A DNA stretch of 21,984 bases from CAWVWF01 sp963933885 (GTDB lineage: Bacteria > Bacteroidota > Bacteroidia > Flavobacteriales_C > GCA-002722245): NCBI GenBank assembly GCA_963933885.1, contig CAWVWF010000034.1, forward strand, positions 1 to 21,984, written 5' to 3'. Shown in pieces: positions 1-8,735 of this stretch; position 1 is the stretch's first letter; each line of letters begins with the position of its first letter. The notes under the pieces were generated by a model, which was not told the DNA's origin, did no database searches, and saw only the letters and a program-made list of their open reading frames with translations. The position numbers and the translations under genes are program-made.

Positions 1-1424
1 AGACTCTTCCAATTGTAAATCTTGGAGCAAATGATACAATTTGTGATGACTTAACTAAAACACTAGACGCTGGTGCAGGTTATTCATATGTATGGTATTT
101 AGATGGAAATGCAACTGGTACTACAACGCAAACTATCGCAGCTGATTCTGGAACTTACGTTGTAAGTGTTACTACTCCTTTAGGATGTGAAACTAGAGAC
201 ACTATCGAACTAGACAATTTCCAATTACCTGTTGTAAGTTTTGTAAGTAATTTTGAATTTTGTGAACTAGATAGTGTTCAATTGGATGCAGGAAATGCAA
301 CATCAACTTATTCTTGGTCTCCAACTGGAGAAACAACGCAAACTATTTGGGCAAAATTACCAGGAACTTTTACAGCTACCGTTACAGATACAAATGGATG
401 TGTTAATTCAGGTGATGCAACAGTAATTGAAAACACACTTCCTCCAGTAAATTTAGGAGCGAATGATTCAGCTTGTGTTGGGTTAAGTATTATACTTGAT
501 GCTACTGTTCCAAACGGAGTTACTTATGACTGGAGTGATGGATATAATCAAGGTATTTATACAATTACTAATCCTGATACATTAAGTGTTATTGTAACAG
601 ATGCAAATGGTTGTATTGGATATGATACTATTGAAATTAAAATGCTTCAGCAATTAAGCTTAATGTTTGACGATACAACAACTCAATGTGAAAATGACAT
701 CTTAGATCTTGATGCAGGTAATTATGCAAATGGGTCATTCGCTTGGACTTTACCTGATGGTTCGGTTGATAATTCTCAAGTAATTACATTAAACAGTGCT
801 GGATGGTATGTTCTTAATATTACCGACCAATACAATTGTATGGGTGAAGATTCAATATTTGTAGTAATGATACCAGTTCCTAATATTGATCTAGGACCAG
901 ATACTTCTTTCTGTTCATTAGGACAAGATACGTACACGATCGAAATGAGTTTTACAGCAAATGTTGCTGGTACAATATCTTGGAGTGAAGGAAATAACAA
1001 TAGTAATGACACTTTGTTTACTGCTACTTATGCGCCTTCAACTGTAATTGGAACTTTCCTTGATGTTACAGGATGTTCTCATATTGATACAGTTGAATTA
1101 GCTGAGTTCTGTGAGCCAACTAAAATCATAATGCCTAACCTCTTCAATCCTGGTGGAATAAATAATCCTACTTTCCATCCAATAGGAGTTGATGATAATA
1201 CTTATATTGATATTGTAAACAATATCGTTAAAAGTCAGTTTGAAGTATTCAACAGATGGGGTGTCAAGATGGTACAAAGTTCTGATTTATTACCACGTTG
1301 GGATGGAATGTACGAAAACCGTCCAGCATCAAGTGGTACTTACTATTGGATCTATACATACACAGATTCTTCATTAAGAGAATACAAGTTGAATGGTTTT
1401 GTTCAGCTTATTCAAAACAGATAA
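1..1424 (+). CDS. Partial surface protein: Ig-like repeats with T9SS type B sorting domain
   Basis: This is the 3' end of a larger gene: the frame is open from base 3 (first complete codon) with no start in the window, so the first ATG inside it (282) is not the true start. The visible ~474 residues hold five Ig/PKD-like units of about 70-80 residues, most opening with a LPxVxLG-type strand. Each has two cysteines, one near the start and one in a GC or NC motif near the end, likely forming a disulfide per unit. The last ~100 residues match the gliding-motility-associated C-terminal domain (T9SS type B): FNRWG, WDG, then SGTYYW and a final GFVQLIQNR. Such proteins cross the outer membrane by the type IX system and stay at, or are released from, the surface. 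Function is unknown, possibly adhesion. A strong terminator follows at once. Confidence 0.9.
   Translation, partial: TLPIVNLGANDTICDDLTKTLDAGAGYSYVWYLDGNATGTTTQTIAADSGTYVVSVTTPLGCETRDTIELDNFQLPVVSFVSNFEFCELDSVQLDAGNATSTYSWSPTGETTQTIWAKLPGTFTATVTDTNGCVNSGDATVIENTLPPVNLGANDSACVGLSIILDATVPNGVTYDWSDGYNQGIYTITNPDTLSVIVTDANGCIGYDTIEIKMLQQLSLMFDDTTTQCENDILDLDAGNYANGSFAWTLPDGSVDNSQVITLNSAGWYVLNITDQYNCMGEDSIFVVMIPVPNIDLGPDTSFCSLGQDTYTIEMSFTANVAGTISWSEGNNNSNDTLFTATYAPSTVIGTFLDVTGCSHIDTVELAEFCEPTKIIMPNLFNPGGINNPTFHPIGVDDNTYIDIVNNIVKSQFEVFNRWGVKMVQSSDLLPRWDGMYENRPASSGTYYWIYTYTDSSLREYKLNGFVQLIQNR
3..1118 (+). repeat. Five tandem Ig-like protein repeats
   Basis: Repeat units judged by eye begin at about 3, 225, 438, 645 and 870, each 207-249 bases long. 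Shared features are a proline-containing opening strand, an early cysteine, an LDAG-type strand and a late cysteine. The units are diverged at DNA level, so this is an old protein-domain array rather than recent duplication. Further units probably lie upstream of the window. Confidence 0.75.
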
Positions 1425-1443
1425 TAACAACTAAATTATACTT

Positions 1444-1478
1444 AAACCCGCTTCGAGAAATTCGAAGCGGGTTTTTTT
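1444..1478 (+). terminator. Strong intrinsic terminator
   Basis: A 13-bp perfect stem (1444-1456 with 1462-1474), rich in GC in the middle, with a 5-base GAAAT loop and running into a T tract. It lies 20 bases after the stop of the surface-protein gene and separates it from the chitinase-like gene. Confidence 0.95.
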
Positions 1479-1521
1479 ATGTCCTAGTTTTATCCGGTCT
1501 ACAAAAACGGAAAACCACATA

Positions 1522-1529
1522 TACATTTG
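1522..1529 (+). promoter_or_regulatory. Bacteroidota -7 promoter element for the GH18 gene
   Basis: TACATTTG is an exact match to the Bacteroidota -7 consensus TAnnTTTG and lies 33 bases before the chosen ATG (1563). No convincing TTTG is seen at the -33 distance. The in-frame TTG at 1527, which would lengthen the protein by 12 residues, lies inside this element, which argues against it as a start. Confidence 0.5.
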
Positions 1530-1562
1530 TATATTCAGGCTCAATATCAAAAACCTCATATT

Positions 1563-2804
1563 ATGAAAATCAAACTGTTCTCATTTTTACTTGTTATATC
1601 AAGCTGTATTACTGCACAAAATTTTAAAGGCGTAGCTTATTTACCTTCCTATAGAATGGCTCATGTTGATGATATTAATTACGGTTTAATTACACACGTA
1701 ATGGCAAGTTTTGTAAATCCTGATTCAAAGGGAAATATGTCTATTCCATCCGATATAGACAACTTCGTTACTAAAGTTCACAGTCATAATGCCAAAGCCA
1801 TAATATCAATTGGTGGTGGTGGAGATTATTCATGGGGAAACAAAGTAATTATCTATGAAAACTTATTAAAAACAGCTCAAACTAGAACTGATTTTATCAA
1901 GAAAATTATGACCTATGTTAGAGATCATAAGGTTGATGGTTTAGACAATGATATAGAGGGTAATGCATTGGCATTATCAACCTTTAATATATTTTCTCAA
2001 GAACTTGGAGATAGTATCCATGCAGCAGGATTAGAATACTCAGCAGCAATTGGTGTTGGGGGAAGTTGGGGGTTAAACTATTGGAAAAAAGAAACATTAG
2101 AGAAGCTTGATCTTATAATGACGATGAGTTATGGAGGCGTTGGATCCTGGAATTGGAGTACGAAAGATGATGGACATGCTTATGAAAAAATGAAATCTGA
2201 TATGAAGTATTTAACAGAAACAAGTAAAATACCTAAGGAGAAAGTACTAGGTGGTGTACCATTCTATACTGTTGAATTTCCAAATGAAGCACAACCTAAT
2301 TATAATTCATACACAAAAACCTTTTGTGAAATTTACAATGATCCACAATTTGATAAACATGATCTATTACATAAAGACACTTTAACAACTAAAGACGGGA
2401 ATACACTTTACATAAACAGTTTGGAAACATTGAAGAAGAAAATGGACTATTGTAATGAATTTGGAGGTGGTGTTATGATATGGGAAGCTGGCCAAGATTG
2501 TTTCGATGGTTCAATAAGTCTAATGGACTCTATGTTTGCATATGCGCAAGAGAAAAGTTTAGGATTAAATGAAATACCGGACTTAAATGTATCAGTTTCC
2601 CAAAATCCTTCTGAAGGTAAACTTACTATAAAATCAGACTTAAACGATCCACTTAAATATGAGATTTATAGTAGTAGAGGAGAAACTGTTTTACAAGGAG
2701 AAACTAAAATTATAAACGTTTCAAAATTAATTACTGGTGTCTATTTCATCAAAGTTTCTTATTCGGAAATCAAGTATAAATCACTAAAATTCACGATTAA
2801 ATAA
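1563..2804 (+). CDS. Secreted GH18 family glycosidase (chitinase-like) with T9SS type A tail
   Basis: A 413-residue protein of glycoside hydrolase family 18, which hydrolyses beta-1,4-linked N-acetylglucosamine polymers such as chitin. A signal peptide covers about residues 1-19, ending in SSCITAQ. The SIGGGG strand at 82-87 and the catalytic DGLDNDIE at 125-132 fit the DGxDxDxE signature, with Glu132 as the acid and Asp130 present, so it looks active. Later motifs include MSYGG and a C-terminal barrel strand GGVMIWEAGQD. The last ~75 residues form a T9SS type A sorting domain starting NPSEGKLTI and ending SLKFTIK. The start at 1563 gives the signal peptide directly. No chitin-binding module is visible. 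Endo-beta-N-acetylglucosaminidase is an alternative activity in this family. Confidence 0.88.
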   Translation: MKIKLFSFLLVISSCITAQNFKGVAYLPSYRMAHVDDINYGLITHVMASFVNPDSKGNMSIPSDIDNFVTKVHSHNAKAIISIGGGGDYSWGNKVIIYENLLKTAQTRTDFIKKIMTYVRDHKVDGLDNDIEGNALALSTFNIFSQELGDSIHAAGLEYSAAIGVGGSWGLNYWKKETLEKLDLIMTMSYGGVGSWNWSTKDDGHAYEKMKSDMKYLTETSKIPKEKVLGGVPFYTVEFPNEAQPNYNSYTKTFCEIYNDPQFDKHDLLHKDTLTTKDGNTLYINSLETLKKKMDYCNEFGGGVMIWEAGQDCFDGSISLMDSMFAYAQEKSLGLNEIPDLNVSVSQNPSEGKLTIKSDLNDPLKYEIYSSRGETVLQGETKIINVSKLITGVYFIKVSYSEIKYKSLKFTIK

Positions 2805-2819
2805 AATTATTTTCAAATT

Positions 2820-2838
2820 AAAACAGTGTTTTTATTTT
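2820..2838 (+). terminator. Weak candidate terminator
   Basis: A 5-bp AAAAC/GTTTT stem with a 3-base loop followed by a T-rich stretch, 15 bases after the GH18 stop. It is AT-rich and short, so it may be inefficient. Confidence 0.3.
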
Positions 2839-2978
2839 TAAAGAACCTCATTATGTATTCAACTGAAAAGCAATAGTTTAGTTGGTTTTCCGGCATGGTT
2901 TTTCAGAGGTAACCAGCTCTTTTTTCAAATTTTATTGTATTAACCAGTAGCAACCCTTTTTAGAAAGCTCCCGTCATC

Positions 2979-2994
2979 TTGGTACTATAACCAA
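2979..2994 (+). promoter_or_regulatory. Small hairpin in the translation start region
   Basis: TTGGT (2979-2983) pairs with ACCAA (2990-2994) across a 6-base loop, ending five bases before the ATG at 3000. It could affect translation of the first gene of the five-gene cluster. A 5-bp stem can arise by chance. Confidence 0.25.
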
Positions 2995-2999
2995 CCAAT

Positions 3000-4562
3000 A
3001 TGAAGCTGTATAGAAAAGTAGGGTACACATTATTAATCATTCCTGTTGCCCTTATCCTGTTCAAGTTTCTTGTTGTAGGATATACTTTTAACAACATTCT
3101 TCCCAAAACAAGTTACGAAGTAAAATACCTCTACTCTCTTCAAAGTTATAATGATGCTGTAAACGTATCTGCTTTTCTTCCTCAGTCAAATCAACACCAG
3201 TTAATTTCTCAAGAAGTAAATAATTCGCCAAACTTCAATTTTGAAATCGTTCAAGATGAAACTGGAAGAAAGGCAAATTGGAATAGTAATAAACAGAATA
3301 ACATTAACCATATTTCCTATACATTCTCGTTTATTGGTGAGCCAACTAAATTCAAAATATCTGATAGCATTTCCATTCCTGAAGAAGTATCTCCTCAGTT
3401 AAAACAATATTTAAAAACTACTAAGAACATTCAAGTCTCACACCCTTACATTTTAGGTTTAAAGAACGAGATTATCGGTGAGGATGAAAATACTTTAAGC
3501 GTATTAACCAAAATTTACAATACATGTTTTGAGCTTAAAAAGAGACCTTTCAAAGGGGTTACTGATGCTGTAACTGCAGCAAAACTTGGTGAAGCTTCTT
3601 GTAATGGAAAGAGTAGATTATTTGTTGCCTTGGCAAGAGCAAAAGGAATTCCAAGTAGATTGGTTGGAGGTGTAATTTTAAAAAAAGGAACTAAGAGAAC
3701 ATCTCACCAATGGGTGGAGGCTTTCGTTAATGGTTACTGGGTTCCATTCGATCCATTGAATGGCCATTTCCAGTTTCTTCCTGGGAACTATTTAGAACTT
3801 TATAAAGGAGATGAATTCTTATTGAGTCATACGCCTAACATCAATTTCGATTATCAATTTGAAATCAAGAAAAGACTAGTTTCGAACCCAAAACTTAGGA
3901 GTGAACTAAAATCAAATACCTTCAACGCATATGTGATTTGGGATGCCTTTGAACGTATTGGTATATCATTGGGACTATTAAAAATAATTCTTTTAATGCC
4001 GCTTGGAGCATTGGTAGTTGCGGTTTGTAGAAACGTTATTGGTATTAAAACATTTGGAGTATTTCTTCCAGCTTTGATCGCAATTGCTAGTCAGGAAACA
4101 GGATTAGGATACGGAATCCTTGCCTTCTTAATGGTAGTTGTTATTGTAAGTTTAGTTCATGGCCCTTTGGAAAAACTCGGCTTGCTTTACACCCCTAAAA
4201 TGGTTGTAATGCTTGTATGTGTTGTTATCGCCTTTATAGCAATATCCTGGTTAGGAATTATGGTAAACATCACAGCATTTGCATATGTAACGCTATTCCC
4301 GATGGTTGTAATCACCATTACCGCAGAACGATTTGCAAGAACAATAATAGAGGAAGGTTATCCACCTGCTTTAATCGTAACACTTCAAACATTAGCAGTT
4401 GCATCATTAACTTACTTAGTGATGAACTCTACTACAATGGAAGCTTTCTTTTTAGCCTTCCCAGAACTATTCTTAATCATTATTTCCTTCAACGTCTTTT
4501 TAGGTAAATGGATTGGTATGAGGTTAACCGAGTATAAACGTTTTAAATACTTGATTAACTAA
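3000..4562 (+). CDS. Transglutaminase-like domain fused to seven transmembrane helices
   Basis: A 520-residue inner-membrane protein. Residues 9-28 form an N-terminal helix. A soluble, probably periplasmic part holds a transglutaminase/papain-like core at about 165-265. Roughly residues 320-505 hold seven hydrophobic helices. This is the layout of the Pfam pair Transglut_i_TM and 7TM_transglut, named for an 'inactive' transglutaminase. Here the three expected catalytic residues seem to be present: Cys201 in GEASCNGKSRLF, His236 in SHQWVEAF and Asp251 in PFDPLNG, with spacings of 35 and 15 that fit active enzymes. The family is typically encoded beside a RimK-related ATP-grasp ligase, as here: its stop TAA shares one base with the next ATG. 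Its role may be to process or transport the peptide product of the ligase. The fold is well supported; activity is inferred. Confidence 0.87.
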   Translation: MKLYRKVGYTLLIIPVALILFKFLVVGYTFNNILPKTSYEVKYLYSLQSYNDAVNVSAFLPQSNQHQLISQEVNNSPNFNFEIVQDETGRKANWNSNKQNNINHISYTFSFIGEPTKFKISDSISIPEEVSPQLKQYLKTTKNIQVSHPYILGLKNEIIGEDENTLSVLTKIYNTCFELKKRPFKGVTDAVTAAKLGEASCNGKSRLFVALARAKGIPSRLVGGVILKKGTKRTSHQWVEAFVNGYWVPFDPLNGHFQFLPGNYLELYKGDEFLLSHTPNINFDYQFEIKKRLVSNPKLRSELKSNTFNAYVIWDAFERIGISLGLLKIILLMPLGALVVAVCRNVIGIKTFGVFLPALIAIASQETGLGYGILAFLMVVVIVSLVHGPLEKLGLLYTPKMVVMLVCVVIAFIAISWLGIMVNITAFAYVTLFPMVVITITAERFARTIIEEGYPPALIVTLQTLAVASLTYLVMNSTTMEAFFLAFPELFLIIISFNVFLGKWIGMRLTEYKRFKYLIN

Positions 4563-5452
4563 TGGGCTGGCTAGACAAACTAAAATACGCGCAAGAAAAT
4601 GTTGTAGGGATGAATGAACGAAACTTAAGTTTTGTTTACCCAAACAATCAAAGGAAGCACTACCCCTTAGCAGATGACAAAGTGTTATGCAAAGAGGTGC
4701 TTCATGAAAACAATATAGCATGTGCCGACACCTATATGATCATTAGGTCTATGGGGAACTTAGAAGCTCAATTAACGGAGTTGGATAAGCACCACAAAAT
4801 GGCAGTAAAACCTGCTAAAGGAAGTGGTGGAGGTGGAATATTAATATTAGAACGAACTGGATATTTAGAATGGAAAACACCGGGTGGAAGAAAGATTGAT
4901 TTTGATATGCTGAGAACGCATCTTGCCAACATTCTTTTCGGTGTATATTCTTTTGGAACTGGAGATAAAGCAATTATAGAATACTGTATTGAACCTCATC
5001 CGTTCTTTCTGAAAATATATAAAAATGGAGTGCCTGATTTTAGAATTATCATGTATAAAAACGTTCCTGTTTTGGCCATGGTAAGAATCCCAACAGACAT
5101 GTCTGGAGGAAAAGGAAACTTACACTTGGGAGCAATAGGAGTTGGTGTAGATATGGAAACAGGTTTACTAACTGAAGGTTACTATAACGACACTTATGTA
5201 TCAGAACATCCAGATTCAAACGTAAGGTTTGTTGATGAACAAATTCCGAATTGGAAAGAAACATTGGCCTTATCAATCCAAACATCCAAGGCATTTCCAC
5301 TAGAATATCTGGGAATCGACATTGTTTATGATGAGGAACTAGGACCAATGGTAATGGAAATAAATGTTAGACCGGGTTTACAGATTCAAAACGTAAATAA
5401 AGTTGGACTAAATACAGTGGTTAACAAACTAAAGGAAGAGGGGAAATTATGA
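4562..5452 (+). CDS. RimK-related ATP-grasp amidoligase (alpha-L-glutamate ligase-like)
   Basis: A 296-residue cytosolic ATP-grasp enzyme of the alpha-L-glutamate ligase-related family (TIGR02291 type). Such enzymes form amide bonds using ATP through an acyl phosphate. Visible motifs are the family's N-terminal block MNERNLSFVYPNN (17-29), the ADDK/VLCKEVL region, the ATP-binding AVKPAKGSGGGGI (81-93), the DFRIIMYK strand (159-166), the glycine-rich SGGKGNLHLGAIG loop (181-193) and the metal-binding MVMEINVRPGLQIQN (263-277) with Glu266 and Asn268. The length is normal for the family. It overlaps its upstream 7TM partner by one base and the downstream TPR gene by four (ATGA), so translational coupling is likely. 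Substrate is not known; adding glutamate or another amino acid to a peptide or protein is inferred from RimK. Confidence 0.88.
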   Translation: MGWLDKLKYAQENVVGMNERNLSFVYPNNQRKHYPLADDKVLCKEVLHENNIACADTYMIIRSMGNLEAQLTELDKHHKMAVKPAKGSGGGGILILERTGYLEWKTPGGRKIDFDMLRTHLANILFGVYSFGTGDKAIIEYCIEPHPFFLKIYKNGVPDFRIIMYKNVPVLAMVRIPTDMSGGKGNLHLGAIGVGVDMETGLLTEGYYNDTYVSEHPDSNVRFVDEQIPNWKETLALSIQTSKAFPLEYLGIDIVYDEELGPMVMEINVRPGLQIQNVNKVGLNTVVNKLKEEGKL

Positions 5453-7743
5453 GAACACTAAGCAAAACTTTTATTCCATACTTATCAATGCTTATCATAT
5501 TTTGTTGTGGTATAGTTTACTTAGATTTTGTTTCTGAAGATGACTATGCTTCAGCAACTACGATTGAAATTAAGAACACAAATACTGATCTTGAATACCA
5601 ATCTATATGGCAAACTGAGTCAGAACATCAAAAAGATGAAAAAGGTGCATGGGTTACTGATCCACAATTCCTAGCTGCTAAAACAAGTTTTAACAATAAG
5701 AAATGGACTTCCGCTTCAAGAAAATTCAAGGTGATTCTTCAACGATACCCAAACCAAAAAGAACTATTGAATTACTTAGGATTATGTCACCTAAAGAGAA
5801 AGCAATTCAACAAGGCGATTGCCATTTTTGAAAACTCTCTAGAGCAAGACTCGAGTTACTTTTCTACTCGAATTAATTTAGGCATTAGTTACTCCAAAAT
5901 TAAACATGAAAGCAAAGCTTTAAACCAATACAAACATGCTATTCAAATTAAGCCTACATCTTACAAACCTTATTTAAACAGTGGAATTTTAAACTGTAAA
6001 AATCAACTGTATACAAAAGCAATAAAAAACCTAAATGCTGCCATTTCTTTTTCAAGTGGAAAAGCAAAAGCAAAGGCATTTTGCTACAAAGGAATTGCTC
6101 AAATTGGTTTGGTAGATACAGTAAACGCTAAGATAAGTTTAAACGAAGCGATTTTACTTTATCCACAGTTTGAACTCCCACGTGTACAACTAGCAAGCTT
6201 AATTACAGATCCAGTTTTGAAGAAGTCTCAGTTGAATAAAATTATTCTTTTAAACCCTTCTTCTTCTATTGCTCATTACCAACTTAGTGAGGTATTCAAG
6301 GAAGAACAAGATTTTGAGAAAAGTGAATTCCACATCAAAAAAGCACTAAGCTTTAACCCGAATGATGAGGTTTTACTCAACGCTTTAATTAGTAACTACT
6401 TGAAACAAGATAAAAACAGCGAAGCCCAAAACATGGTAACTCAAAGTTTAAATTCTTCTGATACACTACCAGCTAACTTCTTTATGCTTGCTAAAATTGA
6501 ATCGAAAAATCAACGGTTTAAAAAGGCCTTGTATTTCTACGATAAAGCCATTCAAAAATCCAATTCTGCTTATCCTGAAGCAGCTTTGAATAAAGGAATT
6601 ATTTACAAGAATCTTAAGGAGTTTGACTTAGCTATTTATAGTTATAAGCACGCTTTAAGTATGCGTCCTAAATATTCTGCTGCTTACTATAACCTTGCAC
6701 TTTCTTATTCTGGAATGGATTCCAATGCCTTAGCGATTAAGAACTATAAAAACACGGTAAAGTTCAATCCGAAAAAATACAAAGCATGGTTTAACCTTGG
6801 TAGATTATATAACGCTACAAATCAGCATGAAAAAGCCGAAAGTGTTTTAAAGAGAGCACTTCAGGTTAAATCCAATTATTTGAAAGCCTTCATGGAATTA
6901 GGTAGAACATATGGTCATTTAAAAAAATACGATCAAGAAATCAAAACCTATAATCAACTCTTACAAATTCAGCCGAATTATATAGGTGCTTGGTACAACA
7001 TAGCTTTGGTTTATAAGAAAAACAAGCAATTTCCAGAAGCTATTAATGCTTACGAAAAAGTAATTAATCTTGATTTAAATAATGTAAAGGCGCGAAAAAA
7101 CTTAGGTAATATTTATGCAAAGAATAACCAGCTTGAAAAAGCCATTTTAATCTATGAATCTGCTGCTGATATTGCTGTAAATGATGAAGAAATAAGGTTT
7201 AATATTGGTCTTCAGCAAGCTAAATTGAAACAGGAAGATGCTGCTGTTGCTTCTTATAACAAAGCACTTCAGATTAATCAAAAATATAATAAGGCTTATA
7301 AAAAGCTGTTTGATTATTATAAGCGCAAAAAGCTAATTGAAAAGGAACTGAATTTAAGACACCAGCAATTAATTGCATTTCCTGATGGAAAGGAAATGTA
7401 TAAGTTGGCGAGAAAGCAACATAAAAGGAAGTTTTACAACAACGCTACTGCATCTTATAAAGCTGCAATTAGTCAAAATGAAAAATCACATTGGACTTAT
7501 TACTGGTTGGGGAAAGCTTATCTAGATAATAAGAATTACGATAAGGCACTCAAGTCTTTCAAGACTTCCCTTTACTTAAAGCCCAAACATAAATTTTCTG
7601 TTTACAGAACTGCACAAGCTTTTGAAAAAACAAAGAACTTCAAGAAAGCTATTTCATATTATAATCAACTGATTACAATTGATCCTGATTTTGCTCAGGA
7701 AAAAGAAATTTCAGAACTCATTACTACGCTAAAATCTAAATAA
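5449..7743 (+). CDS. Membrane-anchored TPR-repeat protein
   Basis: A 764-residue protein with one N-terminal membrane segment (about residues 9-28) after a short basic start, which suggests the rest lies in the periplasm. From about residue 72 to 750 it is nearly all tetratricopeptide repeats, roughly eighteen to twenty units of 34 residues. They carry the usual small/aromatic pattern, for example WFNLGRLY, AWYNIALVY and YYWLGKAYL, and a Pro near the end of many units. It is very lysine-rich. Such long TPR arrays act as scaffolds for protein complexes. The start ATG overlaps the stop of the ATP-grasp gene (ATGA) and the next gene begins one base after its own stop, so it belongs to the same transcript. 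No enzymatic domain is seen. Confidence 0.88.
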   Translation: MRTLSKTFIPYLSMLIIFCCGIVYLDFVSEDDYASATTIEIKNTNTDLEYQSIWQTESEHQKDEKGAWVTDPQFLAAKTSFNNKKWTSASRKFKVILQRYPNQKELLNYLGLCHLKRKQFNKAIAIFENSLEQDSSYFSTRINLGISYSKIKHESKALNQYKHAIQIKPTSYKPYLNSGILNCKNQLYTKAIKNLNAAISFSSGKAKAKAFCYKGIAQIGLVDTVNAKISLNEAILLYPQFELPRVQLASLITDPVLKKSQLNKIILLNPSSSIAHYQLSEVFKEEQDFEKSEFHIKKALSFNPNDEVLLNALISNYLKQDKNSEAQNMVTQSLNSSDTLPANFFMLAKIESKNQRFKKALYFYDKAIQKSNSAYPEAALNKGIIYKNLKEFDLAIYSYKHALSMRPKYSAAYYNLALSYSGMDSNALAIKNYKNTVKFNPKKYKAWFNLGRLYNATNQHEKAESVLKRALQVKSNYLKAFMELGRTYGHLKKYDQEIKTYNQLLQIQPNYIGAWYNIALVYKKNKQFPEAINAYEKVINLDLNNVKARKNLGNIYAKNNQLEKAILIYESAADIAVNDEEIRFNIGLQQAKLKQEDAAVASYNKALQINQKYNKAYKKLFDYYKRKKLIEKELNLRHQQLIAFPDGKEMYKLARKQHKRKFYNNATASYKAAISQNEKSHWTYYWLGKAYLDNKNYDKALKSFKTSLYLKPKHKFSVYRTAQAFEKTKNFKKAISYYNQLITIDPDFAQEKEISELITTLKSK

Positions 7744-7744
7744 A

Positions 7745-8734
7745 ATGAAGGTACAAACTGGCTACATAAGTGCATTAGCTTTTTGCACAATACTTTTAAA
7801 CGCTTGTGTTAAAGAGGAAAGTAACTCTGCTCCACAAGTTTTAGGGATTTCCGTATTCAACAATGTAATTTATGCAGGGGATACTACAACGCTTTCAGCT
7901 ACCGTAACTGATGAGGATGAAGATGAGATGCAATATAACTGGTCTGCTTCAAAGGGTAGTTTTCCAAAGGGCTCAATTGAAAAGAATACAGTTTGGAAGG
8001 GTGCTTTTTTTGAAGGTACGCATGATGTAAAGTGTACAGTAAGTGATGGGAAAGCACAGAATTATAAGAAAAATTCTGTAATTGTTAATGGTTTTATTCA
8101 TGACAATTTTGATGAGATTGACAGTAATTGGAAGCTGACTAACGCTACAGTTAATAATACTAATAATAGAACTGAAATAAGCGTAAGTGATAGCAGTGAT
8201 GCAGTATACCTTCATGAATTTGATGGGAATATTACTCCGCCCTACTCTATTTTAATGTCAACTGGGATTGCTTCAAATTCATCAACTTTTAGTAATGCTG
8301 ATAAGTATGGTGTTTTGCTAGATTTTTATAATGTTGGAAGTGATACAATCGTGAAAGCATTATGGGTTAGAGTTTATCCATCGAGTTCAATAAAGAATTG
8401 GAGAGTGAGTGTATACGAAGACACTGGTAACAAAAACAGTTGGAAAACAATAGAGTCACAAGCTGAAGGAATCGATGGAGCTGTTGAAACTTCAAGTGAA
8501 GATCTTAATGATTTTCAGATTACAGTTGATGTAAATAACATGTTAAATATTACTGTGAATGGTGTGAATATTTATAGTAATAACATCTTGAAAACTAGCT
8601 TTCTCTCTGGAGGTAATCCACCTGCTTTAATTCTTCAAAAAATTGGTGTGAGATCTACAACTGGGACTGTATTTATTGATGATGTTTATATTACTAGAGA
8701 TTTTTCTAAAATAAAGACTGATGTATTTAATTAA
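7745..8734 (+). CDS. Lipoprotein with PKD/Ig-like and LamG-like domains
   Basis: A 329-residue protein with a lipoprotein signal peptide ending LLNAC, giving lipidated Cys21. Residues after the cysteine (VKEES) put Lys at +3 and Glu at +4/+5, similar to the acidic lipoprotein export signal described in Capnocytophaga (QKDDE-like), so surface exposure is plausible. Residues about 30-115 resemble a PKD/Ig-like beta domain (YAGDTTTLSATVTDEDED... YNWSASKGSF). Residues about 118-320 look like a concanavalin/LamG-type beta-sandwich, opening with DNFDEIDSNWKLTNATV and ending VFIDDVYITRD. Such domains often bind glycans. It is between the TPR gene and the outer-membrane barrel, separated by one base each side. 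The specific function is unknown. Confidence 0.75.
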   Translation: MKVQTGYISALAFCTILLNACVKEESNSAPQVLGISVFNNVIYAGDTTTLSATVTDEDEDEMQYNWSASKGSFPKGSIEKNTVWKGAFFEGTHDVKCTVSDGKAQNYKKNSVIVNGFIHDNFDEIDSNWKLTNATVNNTNNRTEISVSDSSDAVYLHEFDGNITPPYSILMSTGIASNSSTFSNADKYGVLLDFYNVGSDTIVKALWVRVYPSSSIKNWRVSVYEDTGNKNSWKTIESQAEGIDGAVETSSEDLNDFQITVDVNNMLNITVNGVNIYSNNILKTSFLSGGNPPALILQKIGVRSTTGTVFIDDVYITRDFSKIKTDVFN

Positions 8735-8735
8735 G

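Noticed and set aside
282..284. ATG at 282 as start of the first gene
   Set aside because: The same frame is open to the left edge and encodes a further full Ig-like repeat, so the gene begins outside the window.
776..1012. Minus-strand open frame within the Ig-like repeat gene
   Set aside because: It is antisense to a well-supported coding frame and has no recognisable protein features.
1527..1562. Upstream TTG start extending the GH18 protein by 12 residues
   Set aside because: The TTG is part of a perfect -7 promoter element, and the extension would place polar residues ahead of a clean signal peptide. The ATG at 1563 is preferred.
2881..2930. AGAG/CTCT stem followed by six T residues as a terminator for the GH18 gene
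   Set aside because: The stem is only four base pairs with an eight-base loop, too weak to support a call.
4217..4507. 96-residue plus-strand open frame inside the 7TM gene
   Set aside because: It is a shifted-frame shadow of the membrane helices, with no family resemblance.
8721..8735. Upstream ATG for the barrel protein
   Set aside because: It lies inside the end of the lipoprotein gene and adds MYLIK before the signal peptide. The ATG at 8736 gives the standard layout.
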